64,000 nt of DNA from Dromaius novaehollandiae. Taxonomy: Eukaryota; Chordata; Aves; Casuariiformes; Dromaiidae. The DNA is taken from positions 38,753,981 through 38,817,980 of the forward strand of contig NC_088098.1 in assembly GCF_036370855.1 (NCBI RefSeq). Direction: 5' to 3'. This document shows, piece after piece, positions 1 through 14,800 of the stretch. The notes beneath the pieces were generated by a model that had not been told where the DNA came from, did no database searches, and saw only the letters and a list, made by a program, of their open reading frames with translations. Position 1 is the first letter of the stretch. Every line of letters begins with the position of its first letter. Position numbers and translations under genes: made by a program.

Positions 1-3000
1 TTTATGACAAGTAAATCCAGAAAAAAGGAGTAAGCTCTTCTACTTTTTTCTTATAAAAACTAAATATTTAAAGTAGCTGTATAATAATTGTTGTTTGAGC
101 ATCAAGGAATGGAAATGGTGTCCCTTTGTTCCTCTCTTTTACGTGCCTATTTTTCCATATGGAATTAATGTGTACTGTTAAATGTGTCTATACAGACAAC
201 TGTTAAGTGTCTGCAGGGAATTTGGAAGGTGATGAGGACATCAGAGTTAATGAGATAAGTCACATGTGACACTATAATCAACCTTTAAACAAAACATGCG
301 AAAAACGCTGCCTAAGTTTGACTTCAATTATGTATTATACCTGGTTTTACAAGTGCTGAGTACTCAGCACTCTCTACAAAAGTTCTGCGTTCACTTCTCA
401 AATTCAGGGTGGTGCCAAGATGTGAAGATAAAGAAAGGCTTAGTTTTACCCTTTTGTTTAAATCTTGGCTGCCGGGATTGGACACTCCTATTTTGCAGCA
501 TCTTGGCCAACTCACCCTAGCAGTGATGCACTCGGTCAAGGAAAACCAGGCTGGGAGCATAGGCTCGTGGCACCCGCCCAGGGACATCCCACTGACCGAA
601 CTAACTCACCGCCAGCGGGAGCAGGAAGAAACTCCTTCTTCATATACTTTTTAAGCCTCTAGCTATCCCATGATGAGAGATCTTAAGTGCAACATCATGG
701 AGGGTGCATCTTAAAATTTGGGGGCACTTTATCCGGAGGAGCCCTCACTGGGTCACTCTCCTTCATAAGCAAGATGCCGGCTCCTCGCTCAGCGCTGCAG
801 GACGTGGGGTCTTGGCAGCAACATTGCCCGGTGGCCCACGACCCCAGCAATATCTCCTGCCATGGAGACCAGGGCAGGCCAGTCACTGAGCTCTTGCAGG
901 CACCTGGCCAGCTGGTGTTTCTGGTGCAAACTCCAGGAAGCGTTGCAAACCCAGGCAGAAAGGAAGGGCAGGAAGCAGAAAATTTCTTGTCCACAAAATG
1001 GGCAATTCACGTGCAGTGGGAACGCAGGAGACCCACACAAGTGAATATGGCAAGCGGATATAGATGGGGCTTGTGTAACCACTCGTATGCCAATTGTTAT
1101 CCAAAACCCCCCAAAATCTGCAGGGACGTTCTTCTATTTAAACACCATCAACAGTAATCTATGGCTGCTGAACATTGCCTAGAGGTGGCTCACTCTGTTT
1201 CCCTTGTAACAACAACCTGCTATCAAGGCAAGGAAAAGATACAAAACAAACGTTACAATTAAGCAGATGACAGCTCTTCTAGTCTGCTGTTCAAGTGGGA
1301 AAACCAGATAAGAGATGCATCAGCTGGCCCAGGCAGATGCTCGAGGCTAAAGCGGGTTTTCTTTCCGGCACGGCGGGGTAGGGCTTGCGACGGACGCAGC
1401 GGTGGTGCCGACCACGGGAGAAGGGCACATCCCAGCCTCTGACCTGCGAGGGGTGAGCCTCCAGGGCAGGCAGGTTTCAGCCTTGCCACATGTGACAAGG
1501 AGCACAAAGAAGCCCTTTATGCCACTGCAATTGCGACATTAGATTTCAGTTTGATCCCCAAACACGAGCTGAGCTCTCAGCCATAGGCAGGCTTTTTAAT
1601 CAGCCCTGGCAAAGATGAAAAGCCTGAGAAAGAGAGGCAGTGTCTGTGCAGGAAGAACTCATTTACATTAAATAATTATCCCTAAGGAGAGAAACAGCAA
1701 TGAACTGATTTCTTAATTATAAAGAAATAATTGCAGACTGGAGGAATACAGAGAGTTCAGTCTTTGTTTCCTGCAAGTAACTTATTTGTAGTAAAACCCA
1801 AACATCAGGTTCGAGAGGTAAGAAGTATCTGTTTGTTGTTATCGTTCAAAGAGGAATTTAATAAAGGCGGGGAGACAGGGAAACACTTACGTGCTCCCAA
1901 AAGGTTGCTGCTTTTATAGTGTCTCCTCTGCTCAGTGGGACATAGTATCAGTATCACAAACATAAATGTTAAAATACAAGAGCTGACATACAAACTCATT
2001 CTGTAATAGGTTAAAAATGGTTCTCTATATGAGTGTGTTTGGGGATGTGTGAGGGAGAGACAGACTGTTTTATACAAGTGTATCCGTTTGCTGTACAGCC
2101 TGTTTGTGCAGACTGGTACCTGCTTTCTCTTCTTTGATATTGCTTATCTATTAAAAAATAGAAAGGATTTGACTCAAATGTTTCCCCACAAAAATTTTGA
2201 ATGGAGACAAAGAATAATAGTATCAATTCCCAAAATTAGTATTTCTTTTTTTTAGATTCTGAGGAATTTATGATGGGAACTGCAATCTTTGCTCTGCTTT
2301 TGGAATTAATTCCCTAGATGAAACCGAAGTCCTGATCCTCCTGGTACCTGGTGCAAGAGCAAAATTTTCGGGAATGGCAGCACTGCACTGCAGGCTCTGT
2401 TGCTTCTGCCAAGAAAAGACCCAATTCTGGGAAATCTTGCATGTTCATGCAGCAGAGAAGCTTGACCGTGGACGCGCTTGGGAAGTGGTCAGCGCCACGT
2501 ATGGCCCCGCGCGCCCCGTCCCCCCGAGGAAGCACCCCAAGTGCCTCCCCAAGACCTGCGCACAGCCAGGGTCACCCCAGGGGACCTGCAGGCAGGGCAG
2601 CCTCCCGCACCCCCTGCTCCCCCGGGCACACGCCTGTCCCGGGGGTGCAAAATCAAACGTGTGCGCCATGTTTCTGGTTTGACTTGGAGCACCTTCAGCT
2701 TTTACCCGCTGCATTTTATTGTGCTCTTTCTCACTAGATTAAAGCGCTGCTTGACAATCTCCTCCAGCAATGCTGGCAGCTCATCATTTCCGAAGAACAC
2801 TATTTCTCTTCCCAAACAGAGACGAGAAGCTAGGATAGGAGACTCCAGCAGCAGAGAAGACATGGGAGCAGCCACTAGTGCAGGGATCAACAGCAAACAA
2901 ATCCCAGACTCAAGAAAACCGGCAAAGAGACAAGGCTGCTTTTCCCCCGAGAGCCCTGTCGCTGCTTTGCACCCTGGCTTTCTGCTGTCACCAAGACCAA

Positions 3001-6000
3001 GTAATGTCATAGCTTATAGTCTTTTAATTCATACAAGTCTGACCTAATTTTACACTGGTAAAAATTCTGAAATACCTGTTTCTGCCTGTTTCCTAAAGCA
3101 GGCTGCAAGCTAAGAGTTAGATATCACCTCCAGGTGCTGATCAAAATGGCTGCTGCTGATTCACAGCAAATGTAATTACTATCCAGATTTTGCATTCCAT
3201 ATAATAGCAGAAAAATAAATAGGCACATCTGTAAAAATATATTGTCTTGCAGAAAAAAATGAACTACATTAACTCCTGCATAAGCCCATTCTGAAGTGTT
3301 GTTGTTTTCCTAAATTCCTAGTAAACCTCATTTTCAGGCCCTGCAAGCTGCTGAGTGGGAAGACATAGAGACTTAAAACAGTATATTTGTAAATCAGACT
3401 GTAGCGTTCATCTGTACAAATATTACTGGAATGGGGCAAGCAGGAACACGGATTTACATTTACACTTCTGGAAGCAGGATTTGGTGTCACGAACTGTATC
3501 AAGCACTCAGGATAGCATAGCAAAAGTTAATGTGCATAACGCATTAAGTTAATGGAATTCAATCAAGGATGAATGTGTGTCTCTTTGGGCTGAGAAAATA
3601 CCGAGTCTGTCTACATTTTCTGATTAATCTGTAGCCTACCGAGTACTTCTGCTACGGGTATAAGTATGAAACCGGAGCAGAAGAGGGAAGCAGCACGGTG
3701 CAACTGAGGGCACAGGGGTGAAAAGACATCAAGGGAGTCTAAAACTGACTAATTCTATTCAGCTGAGAAGCAGAAAAATAAAAGGGTTCTCTGCCTTTGG
3801 ATATTCTCTGTAACCTTTAGGTTAAGGTAAGGCATAAAGCTTCTCTTGGATCTATTCTTCTATAAATAGATCTTAGTTTCCTTCACATGTCTATTTTGAG
3901 CTAGATCTAGCCTTGAGAGGCTCGTTCCTCCACCTGGGAACAACATAGTTAAAATGGCATTTTTTAAAAAGAGATACTTTCCTTAATTCCTTTATACAAA
4001 CACATCCCCACCAGTTAATATGAAAAAAGTTCAAAGAAAAGACTGAAAATGAAAATCTGAAGAGTGCAGATAAATACTGCTGGTTTCATGAACTACCTTT
4101 CAGCCTGAGTTCATAGCATTTCCCCAGATTACTGGAAAGAGAAGGCCAACCTGAGCCCGGGTCCCTGGCAGGCCCTGTTCATTGGCTTTTCCTGCAAGGA
4201 AGCAAGAGAAGGGGGGAATTACTGTCACTTAAAGGCAGCAGATGAGGCAGGTTCCCCAACACATGGAGCAGGCCGGCGTACGGCCAGGCTTTTCTCCTAC
4301 AAACTCGCTGCTTCCCAAGACAAATTTCCACTCATATGCAAATATTCACAAACAATTTTTGACGTCAGCTCCTAAAACTACATTTTTTGAGCTGCTCTAG
4401 ATGCTGATACAGCTCTGTGTTGCCTGTGTGGCTGCTTGTCACACAGTGTCCCCACAAAGACCTGTAGGTACATGGGGCAGGGGGCCCACGCTGGCAACTC
4501 TGCTAAGAGGTGGCCCTGGCTCGAGATTTCTCTTCAGGCTTCCCCTGAATATTGTGTTTTGTCCTCCCCGATTACAGGTTTGCCTCAATATACTGCAGAA
4601 GCAAGGCCAGTTTAAGCATATACATGGCTGAAGAGAACAATGATGATAATTGCAATATATTAAAATAGTTAATGTTAAAATGTGCTGTTATGTCTGTGTA
4701 TGCCCCTGTGCAGGACAAACACAGGAGGAGGCTCTACCTTCATCAAAAGCTGGAGGGGCTGGAGGACCTGGGCTGCCACCTGCGATGGAAAGAATAGATA
4801 GAGCATTTCCCAGTCGGTAAAGATGGTTAAAGATGTGCTTTCCCAGTTGCAGAGGGGCCAGCATAAATTCAAGTGTCTCCATAGCTCTACACTAAGCGCT
4901 AATTGGTCATCAGACTATAGCGTGGATGTAGGTACATGCTTCAATATTGGTCTAAAATAGAGGAAGTCAGTTGTCTCTGGAAGATGCATCATATACGATT
5001 AATGAACTCTTCAAGGACTTGTCAGAGAGCTTAAAGAATGTTAAATTCAGTTTTGGAATCTAACAGCCAAATTCTAGCCTCCCTTTAAAGGAAGATGAAG
5101 GATCAGGACAGCAACATGCTATGAAATATCCAGAATACTTGACATGCCAGAGCAGCAAAGCTTTCTGGTAACCCAAAGATATGCAGTTGCAATGGCCCGG
5201 GTTATGCTGCACTGTGTCTTACCTGCGTCTGTGGAAGGAATCTCACAGAAATACATAAAATGAAAGTATCAGGATTATTCAAAGACTTTGTTATTGTTCA
5301 CCAGAAGGATGTCAAAATCTAGTCTCAAATAAAGCAGGTTCGGTTCCTTCTCCTTACTCATCTTATGACATTATTTCCAAAGTTACGGTCAGTCATACTG
5401 GCTAGTCTTTAATTAAAGCCCACATATTGCGCTAATATGAATGCTGGTCATGATATAAATGGCAAGAAGATCTGAAATAAGAGAAGAAAGTAACTGTGGC
5501 TTGCTAGGCCATCTTCTGAATAAAATCTAGGCAGAAATTTTAAACTCTTGCAAATGTCAGTCACAGAAGAGAGTATGTAGAAATGGCATGAGGGCAGTGT
5601 AAACTGGCCGTTGGATGCACATGACCAGCTACGTGGCTGGGTAACCAAACAGCTCTGTGTTCGGAGACGTGCTACCCAGTGGCTTCACTAAATCCATATT
5701 TTGTAGCCGCTTATGGGTGTGTTGTTCATGAGTAAAACATGACTGAATGACAGTAAATAGCAGAAGAGCTTTCCTAGAAACAAGTAATGTACTCTCCTAA
5801 CAGATTATTGTTGAGACTAATGTATGATGTACAAGGAAACGAGCGTGAGATAACATTTTCAAAATAGACCATGACGGTTTCACCACATCAGGCCCATGGT
5901 TTTCTGATGAGTAATGTCCGTCCTTATCAATGCGCTATGTGATTCATGCCCGGGAGCGATGGGGCCGTGAAGTGTCAAAATGCCGGCAAATGCCGCCGCC

Positions 6001-9000
6001 AGACCTGTTACATGGTAAAGGCAGCTCAGGCGGGTGAAAAACCCAACTTTGCTCACTCGCAAAAAAAAATATACATATTTACCTTGGGTTTTCCCAGCTG
6101 TCTGGATGAGGTGTTCAGGGCGAGGGAGGGAGGGCACAGGGATTGAGCATCCTGCCCAGGGCGCTGCCAGCCTCAGTGGCGCATGTCCCACCACCAGACC
6201 TTACAGCCCGGCCCAAAGCCAGCTCACTGCCCTATGGCCACAGGGCTGTATTAGTAGCACAAGCAAAGCATTCAGGAATTTTTTTTTTTTCCTATGTGAA
6301 ACCTCTTTTTTAACCCCGGCACAATTTCAGCTCTTCTGTGTTGCCAGGATAGCCAAACGCATGGCACAAATTATCACAGGGAAAGATGCAAGAGAGGGGG
6401 CATGTGGAGAAGGGGATGGTGCATAGCTGGGAGGGCGAGAGCCACATCCACCGGGGTTTCCTTGTCCTCCTCATCCTGCCAAGCTGCACCAACAGCCTGA
6501 CACGATATCCAGCTGGCACCAGGTGAAACGTGTGCATGCACAAGGTGGAGTAATGCTTAAAGACCTCACACTCTCAGCAGCCCATATCTCTAGGTATGGA
6601 AAGAAAATTGTTCAAGGCATGAAAAAAATCAGTGCATCTTCTGATTAAAAAGAGCCACAGCCCATGTTTTCAGTACGATGGCACAATTGTTTTCACAGTC
6701 AATATTTACAGTAGCAACAGTAATATTTTTGTCACACATAAAAATAATAACTTATATCCAAAATGTAATTTCTTTCCATATTTATTTAGCAGGGGATTAT
6801 TCCGGATAGATAGTATGTGTCCTGAAATTAGGCGAAGCCTCAAAATCATGTAATCTTTTTTCCACCCAGAAAATACATTTCCGTCACCCCCTCCTAGCCT
6901 CTTCTTCTCCCATTTTCCCTCATTCCACCACCCACATTAAAAAAAAATATGATGTAGAAATATAGAAAATTAGATTATGTATCTAAATAGATGGCAAACT
7001 TCTAAAACCCCTTCACAGCACAGCTAGGATTAGGGAGTAGGGTGATGGGGGAGGGAAGGAGCAGAGCCCAGGTTGCCTGTGTTTCATTACACTCGGGAAT
7101 TATTTTTTCTTACTTGAAAGAAGTTCGTAGGGAAAAGGAAGTTCAGGGTATACCGACAGTCTTTCAAATCAGACACTCTCCTTCATGAATCATTTCCTCA
7201 GAAGTTAAGGAGATGAGGTTCGCAATCATATCGTTACACATGCTCGTATAAAAGGTACAAAAGGCCTTTTCTTTTTAAGTTAATAGCAGGAGAATGAAAT
7301 AATCTCGCCTTTTTTACAACAGAATAGTTTCATTGTTCTGCCCACGTACTTTATTTGTTGAACTGACATCTGTACTAGTGAAATGGAAGAGGAAAGGGAA
7401 GCGGATGAGAGAAATAAATGAATTAAATATTCGGGATACGCTTGCGGAGAACACTATCTGACTATGTTTGGGTAAACTTGACGTGATCTAAGCAATAGCA
7501 CAAATAATCAAAAACTGAAGGAAAGGTCCGCAATAATCTGGTTGCAAATGCTGACCTCTCTCATACGTCACCCTTCCTACAGTGTTATTTTACTTTGCTT
7601 GTCAGGCTGTTCCCTGAAAGCCCAGTTTTGCTCCATACACAGACAAAATTTCCATCGTGGGCCCAGAGTCTTGTTTTTCACTAGGACACATTTGTTCCTG
7701 ACAGCAGCTCATTGCGCCGGGTAAACTCTTTGGATTTAAATTCGCTACTGCAGTTCATAATTTGTAGATGAGCGAAGCTGAGGGAGGGCTGGTTCCCACC
7801 CTCCCCATCTGCTGCTGGACGTGCGAAAAATGTGTCTTTCTCAGCAGGGCCGAGCAGGCCAATCCCTAGCTCCTACGTGGGCCCCGATGGGTTTGAAAAC
7901 TGTGACTCCCCCCCAATCTCACCCCAGAAATGACATTTCGGGATACCCGTGTCGGAGCAGCAGCGCTGACTTTCTGCCCTCGTCAGCATCCTTCCCCTGC
8001 TGTCGCCGGTGGGATGGCTCGTCCAAAACGGGGCTGCCCGGGGGCGGGCGAATCTCTGCTGTGGTCGGTCTGTCATGAGTCCCGGCCATGCAAATCCGTG
8101 GTGAAGAGGAGGGTGAGGCTGAAGAGCAATGGAAGAAGAAAACCCTGCATTTTGCCAAGTTCTGCTAATTCAGGGAACAGACCTGCTCTCCTCACCCATG
8201 CAAAAGGTCTTGCTGAAGCCAAGGAGACTGAGGAATTCAGGGGAGTTTGGCTCTATGCAAGGAATTCCTGCAAGTTTTGCCAGTATTCCTCAGCAATGTC
8301 CCTGCTTGTTAAATATTCTCTGGGCGTAACGCGATGGATAGGTTAATCAGCACGTGCATTTCTGTGCGGACCAGCTGTCCGTTCGGTCCATTGTCAGAAA
8401 TGCAAAATCCTCTGGGAATCCCTGTAAGAAAACACACTTTGTCTTCGAGGAACAAAATTGTTTTCTTTTATTATCCACTTTAACTGTAACTCATTTAGCT
8501 TATAAATCTTGACCACAGAGTCTGGCCATTGATGTATTTTTTTCTTATGCTAAGCCTTTTTTTCTCCTTCCTCCTCTGATACCTTATACTTTCTGTTTAA
8601 ATGTGAGATACAGCTGTCTCTGCCAGCAGGAGTTTGCATTATAAAAATCACGAAGATTTACGCAACAGGTGCTCTGCCAACCCACTACACTAACAGCTCC
8701 GTGCAATGAAACAATATACAGGGCTGGGATAAAAAGATGAATCAAATTAAAAGAAGAAGAAAACATTTGCTGGCCGGAGATTAGACTTGGCACGGCTTCA
8801 GCTTAAGAGAAGAGTCTTTCTTTTTCTCTTGCAGAAAGCCTAAATAGTTTCCGAAGAAGTGGATGGGTGAAGTTAGTCAAGTAGACTATACATAAAGCAG
8901 TCCTAACCTTATGACAAGGCTTAGTAAACAGAGGCTAAATGCAGAGAGTCTTGTTTTAAAAAAATATATGCATGTCAGTTGTCCAGCCACCACTTTATTT

Positions 9001-9140
9001 AATAATCCAGGCACAGTTACAAAGCAAAAGAAACAAAGCCACAGACTAACAAGTTTCAACCTTTGGAACCTTCAGACCTGTAAAATCTTTCCAGTGCATG
9101 ATATGGAGACCCCCGGATATAAATTTTTAAACCTTAAAAA
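1..9140. other. intergenic, no supported gene
   Basis: No reading frame here looks like a protein: the open frames are short, overlap on both strands, and show no recognisable domain. I found no splice-linked exon series, tRNA or rRNA. Composition is mixed, with GC/CpG-richer patches near 2.47-2.66 kb and 7.94-8.06 kb set in AT-rich DNA. In other vertebrates the PHLDA1 downstream side is a long gene-poor interval, so an absence of genes is expected. Unrecognised lncRNA exons or enhancers cannot be excluded by eye. Confidence 0.7.
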
Positions 9141-9190
9141 TGTGTGTGTGTGTATATATATATGTATATATATATATATAGAGAGAGAGT
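9141..9190. repeat. compound TG/TA/GA microsatellite
   Basis: A run of TG dinucleotides passes into TA dinucleotides, interrupted once by a TG, and then into four GA units. This is a typical compound dinucleotide repeat; the TATA part continues loosely to about 9200. No function is implied. Confidence 0.9.
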
Positions 9191-10783
9191 CTATATATAA
9201 TGTAGAATGTTATTATATTTAGATGCATGATACATAATATTGTCGCAAAAATGCCCCTGTTCCCAGGCAGTTGCAGACAGAGGAACAATCTTTAAGTGTT
9301 TTGTACAGTTCAGCAAAGAAACTGTATAGGGTGTGTATATAAGAGACACATTGAGACTTGGTGCTAAAGCTTTCGACTGGATCAGATTAACTGTCCCTCA
9401 GGAGACAGGGTTATGAGCTCAGGAAATGCTTGAGCACTTATCTGCATGCTTTCTTCTGACAATGTGTTGGAAGGCAGGAAAGGGGGACAACAAGAAGAGC
9501 AGTCATTGAGCAGGGGAAATTCGCTGTATAGAAAACGTCACGAGAAGGCTGGGGCCAGGATCCTGGTCTCCCCACATACAGCCAGATTTGAAGGCTCAAA
9601 ATCTGTTGCAAACAGGATTTCCATCCTGTGCACATCACCCTGTCTCCATGCTCCCTGCAGAGCCAATGCCAAGGGTTAACTTAAAGAAGAGGTGAATGAG
9701 AGCTAGCTGCCACAGAAGTATTCCCTTACTTAATCCAAGTGCACAAATAGGGCAATGCTCTCCTGAGTGTTGTGCAGTTTTAAAGACAAGTGAAACCTTT
9801 CACTCTGCCTTCTCCAGAGAGGTTTATGACAAAAGATTTCAAGTAAAGAAATAAAAGACAAAAAGAAAAGCTGAAAAAATCGTCATTGGCTTATACATAA
9901 GATGGCTGTTCATAAGTGAAAAATGACCCAGTGTTGACTATGGCTACACATACGCGCATACCTAATGCTATTAGCACGTTTAAAGTACAAAGCACTCAAG
10001 ATTATATCAAAACAAGAGGACTCACTATCAAACTATGTAAACAAAAGTAAGCCAAATTGCTATGACAAGGGGAAAAAATGAAAAACATGAAAGAATTTTT
10101 GAGGTACAGGTTCACGTTATTGATTTATGGGCACCCAGCAGAAAATCAAAGCACTGTTAAGAAAACAGGCACATCAAGAGCTGAAAGAGCAATGTGCAAA
10201 TTCAGAAGGATCTTATGTCCCTTCCTCAGTGATTACTGATCAGTCCAGTAAGGTGAATAGATATGGTACCTTCCAACACAGAGCTGGAAGAGTTACTCTG
10301 CGTTTGAACACCAGTACTGATAAACCCCAGAGGGAAGAAAGAAAGGTCTCATGCCAAATATGGTGACCATGAAGGCTTAAAACTCTGTTGAAACACATGT
10401 TTCACATCCAGGCCTTTCCTGTGAATTATGGTTAGCAGCTTTGAAGATAGTGAAGATATGTGAAAAAGTCTTGAAGTCCTAAATTGAATGGGGGGACTAT
10501 ATTGATTAATATTATGCCATAGAGCTCTAAATCCCTGAGGATGAAGAATACCTTCACGCATATGTGACATTACTGTTGTGATTTGGAGTTATTCCTTGTT
10601 AATCATGATGAAGTCATCAGTATTGAAACCATTCAACCCAGGGCATTGTATTAGTAAGATAACCATTGTCTATCCCTGGTAATTGGAGGTGGCTATGGAT
10701 TAATTTCGGAGGAAACAATCTGGCCTTCAAACGTGTGAAATGCTGAGACTTCATGCTGCTGGTTATTTTAAAAATAAGGAAGT
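9191..10783. other. intergenic, nothing recognised
   Basis: AT-rich, with short open frames only. I see no repeat family, RNA gene or coding signature. Confidence 0.6.
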
Positions 10784-11845
10784 GTGAATCACTGCGAGTG
10801 GGGCGGTATGGAAACCGCTCTGCTGCTGGAGCTGCTTTGGCCAAGGACTGGTTATTCACAAAGGATGCAGCACGCTTCGGGTCCTCAAGGCCAGCCACGA
10901 GGTGCCTTGTCCTGGCTGCAGAGCGCAGATCGGGTACTGCCTCTCCCGTGGATAAAATGCTGCCAGCCTCCACAGCACTCGCTGCAAAAAAAACCCCCAC
11001 GCGGCCAGCTTGAAAGCAGCCCTGGCAGGAGGGGTGAGGCATCCTGGATGAAGGAACTGCTCAGCCCTCGCGCCCCGCAAAGCCAGCACCATGCCCAGGT
11101 CCTCCTCGCGCCCGCCTCTTCTGCCTCCCGAAAGCGAGCGCACCGTACTTCATTTCCTCGTAGCTCATCTCCCTGCCAGTTAGGTTTCCAGCATTGCACT
11201 TGCAACTACTGCCGTGGGCCGGGGGCCTCATGGCGACGGTGTGAAAGGCCAAGCAGAAAGCCCAGGGCAGCCCTGGAAGGATTTTTTAGATGGATGCCCT
11301 GTCAGGGCAACAGCTGGGAATACCATGTGGACACAGCTCGCCCAGGAGCTGTAGCTAGTCAACACGCTTGCCTTCTACTTTTAGCACCACAAACCTCTGC
11401 CCTCGGCTTTGACCGGCGCGGAGAGAGACGACAGCATCGGCAGGGGGCCACACGGAGAGGCGCGTGGAGCGGGGACGCGAGCGTTTCCCTTGCAGACCTC
11501 CTATGGCCTGTAAGGTATAGGCAGCCGGACCACGTGGCAGCTCCGGAGCCGGCGGGGCTCGGCGCAGCCCTGCAGAGCAGTTCGGCTCTGGCTCCCTCCT
11601 GCCGTCTCCACCTGTCCGGCCGCCTCCAGCGACCCACATGCCAGGACAAAAGGGGCTACAGGAACCCCGGGATGGATCTGCCAGACAAAGAGTCCCATTC
11701 ACAGGCTCGGCTACCGACAGGCCAAATAGCAGCAATAAAAAGCACAGAGGAAAACGGAGCAGCAAAAATAAATAGCTCTATGTCAGAGGAAGTTTTGAAT
11801 ACTTTAGAGCCTGCAGCTGGGCAACTCTTCTGGAAAACATTTTAA
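10784..11845 (+). other. GC/CpG-richer patch with a long, doubtful open frame
   Basis: A 353-codon frame runs on the plus strand from an ATG at 10784. Frames of 95 to 141 codons are open on the minus strand over the same bases. The predicted protein is rich in R, S, P, A, G and Q, has no domain, signal peptide or membrane segment that I recognise, and reads like translated GC-rich non-coding DNA. CpG is clearly more frequent between about 11.1 and 11.65 kb than in the flanks. A small CpG island or lncRNA promoter is a reasonable alternative. I do not call it a gene. Confidence 0.3.
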
Positions 11846-14800
11846 TACAGGGAATTAAATGTTTTCCCTGAAAGCTTGAACTAAAACTGGATCTCTTGAG
11901 TGAGAGGATGCGTCCTTTAGGCGGTAATTTGCTGATGTTATGATCACGAATAATTACAACAGTGTTACATGCAACCTCTCTCAGTCTCAGTCTTTTCAGG
12001 TTTTATGCTCTGTAGGGTGGGAATGGGCTTACTCCATGTTTGTGGAGCTCATAACACAACAGTAACCTGTGCTCAGCTGGCTCCTAGACACTAATATTAC
12101 ACAAAAAAACTATGGTAGTGCTCCATCTGTGCTCCGTCTGCACTCTCATAGCAATTTCCCTCCGAGGAACTCTCCGTAGATGATGGAGTATTGCTATGGA
12201 CCGTTCATGGAGGTAGGCGCCAGGGCAGTAAACGACTTAAAGATGTGTTGTCGGTCAGCGGAAGAGGCAGGGACAGCCCCCCGAGCGCTGGGATCCTATT
12301 TCTCACTAGGTTTTCAGGAGCTAACGACACTAATGGATCTTTCCCTCTTTGGCTCCGGCAGGGTACATTTGTGTGTCACCTCTGATGTGATCAGAAGACA
12401 TGGCAGTTTCCCCTTTTTACTGGAGCTGTGTTGCTAGTGGGTTTAAGCTTCTCAGAGCACTGAAGTAAACACAGCTTTAAGTGGTTTTACTGAATAAAAC
12501 TCCTGAGTGTGGAGAAAACATCACTGGGGTAATCAGTCCAACCTCAGCTACTTTCTCATATTGGGTTATTCCCCTCAGTAAAATCTTTCCCCTTCCATAA
12601 CAAACAGGCATTTTCAAACAGAATATAAGCCTTCTTCCTAATAGAGGAAGGGCTGCTAGGCTCCTCTGCTTGTTTTTGCTGTGCAATCCTTGATTTACCA
12701 TCCAGGCATTCATATATGCAATCTTTGCGATACCTCCAGGAGAGCAGGGTATCTGGCACGCATGCTGTACAGGATATACAGCACCTACAGTACTAAATAA
12801 ATAGAGGTTTTTTGTGACTAGCAATGTTAAATGATGCTAACTTGGCCACAGTGTCCAAGGGTCGCTTACAACCTGAAGGTCTTTGGCTGGGAGATTGTTG
12901 CCACTCTGGGCTGCTCCTCCATGACTCACTCTGCAAACCAACCTCATTGCCGCAGCCAGGAGGAAATGATTCATAAATACTGACCTTTACCCTTGCCACC
13001 CCTGCAAAATGAGGTCTATGTATAAGCACTCCCAGAACTGGAGCCATGGGAATTACAACTAGATAAACCATCCACTGACAACAACATCACGCAACCGTTT
13101 CCCTGCTCATGCTAATGGTGGAGATGTTTGCTATGAGCCAGGCACGTTCAGAGTAGCACAGATTTGGGACAAAACAGAATAATTAAGCGAGGAGAAGGTG
13201 AGTCAGAACGGAGGAGACAGAAAGGCAAGGGTCAGAGCTGGATGAAATTCACTGGTCTCTTTTTTGCATAATGCGATGAAGTCAATGTCTCTCCTCAGGA
13301 TAACAGAGACTTACATTTAGGGATGAGAAAAACAACATTCTTCATGCCATGCTCAGCCTGCACGACTTGCACTCGCAGATAAGCAGTCTTCAAAGACTAA
13401 TGCTCTGTTATTATTTGTAACATCATCACAGCACAGGATGCCCAGTCCTGCACAACCATCCCACCATCGACATGCTGTACAGACGCAACCAGAAGATGGA
13501 CTCTACCCCAAAGTGCTTCCAGCCTGCACGTCTGTCTCCAGCAGCTGATGCGGCAGACAGGAGGAAAAGCCACGGGGAAGGTCTCCCTTGTGAACCACCC
13601 TCACTACCAAACAACAGCTTTAATCACCACTTCCAGGCAGCGCTCTCATCAAAGATGAGAAAATCCCAATTTAAAGGTGCAAGAATTAATTTCAGTCTGA
13701 ATACAAAGGAAACAAAAATACTAAAAAGAACGAAGATTTCCATTCCGCTCTCCTGCACTGGCAGGCTTGACCCCCACTGCAGCCGAGATGAATTTCCAGG
13801 ACTTGCAGCATGCTTAATGAAGCTATAATCAGAAGCAATTAATTAAACTGGCAGGGATGCCACAGAGCTAGCAAACAAGACTTACCCCTTACTTTTAAGT
13901 TCATATCTCTCTGACAAGCTGCCACAGAGTAAGATGGTAAAGGCAAAGCATTCCTTTAGGAAGATTTGCTGCTAATGATTAGCTGTCCAGTTACATGTTG
14001 CTTTCTGCTTACTAGATCTGAGGGACCCTCCACCTTTGGTCGCAACGATTGCGGATGAGGGTGTTGCAGCCAATGTGCGTTCATGGTGAAAGTATCAGCA
14101 CAGAGCGGCTTACGACCCTCTAGGGTTCAAACAGAGAAAGCTACCTTTTGGGCCCTTCTCAAGATCAGTGGGCTTTAAATTTCTGAGCAGGATTAATAAA
14201 TGGGTTCAAGCTCCCCTCCCTGGAGAGGCCAGGGAGACATCCACACTGCTGAGGAGAGGGGCCTGCTAGGTCCCAGGACAGTTTTCAGCCTCCCTTCACC
14301 AGCTGTGCAAGGCAGTCCAAGATGACTTTCCCGTTGGGTGCAACGGCAGCAGCCCCCCAGCGAAGCAGCCGTCCGCCTGGAGCGAACGGCCGGCTCCTGC
14401 TCCCAGCACCCCAAGGTGGATGTGGAATAATGACGGACTTTACTGGCCTAACAGTAGAACTTCTATTGGCCTGCAGCTACCGCGCTCGCAGCTACGCGTG
14501 TGGGCACGCTGCAAGAGACAGGCACGTCCGATCTCACGGGCAGCCGTGGGCATACGTGGTGCAGACCCAACCAGCGATCCCAGGACCTGGCTCAAACAGA
14601 GGGTGAGCAAGAGAGGAGAAGACAGCTTAGTAATTACATATACTACACAAAGAAAAGACCGACAAGGCATGTGCTGTCAAGCAAACAGCTGCCGCGACAA
14701 GCCAGTCGCAGCTCTGGGTGAGGGGTGGCCAAGAGCAGCCACTTTATGCCGCTTAACGCCGTGCCGCCCAGGCTCAAGCAGCCATGGCATCAGCACGTTG

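Noticed and set aside
10784-11845. 353-codon plus-strand frame as a protein gene
   Set aside because: No domain, no codon-quality signal, and several antisense frames open over the same bases. Kept only as a composition and CpG observation.
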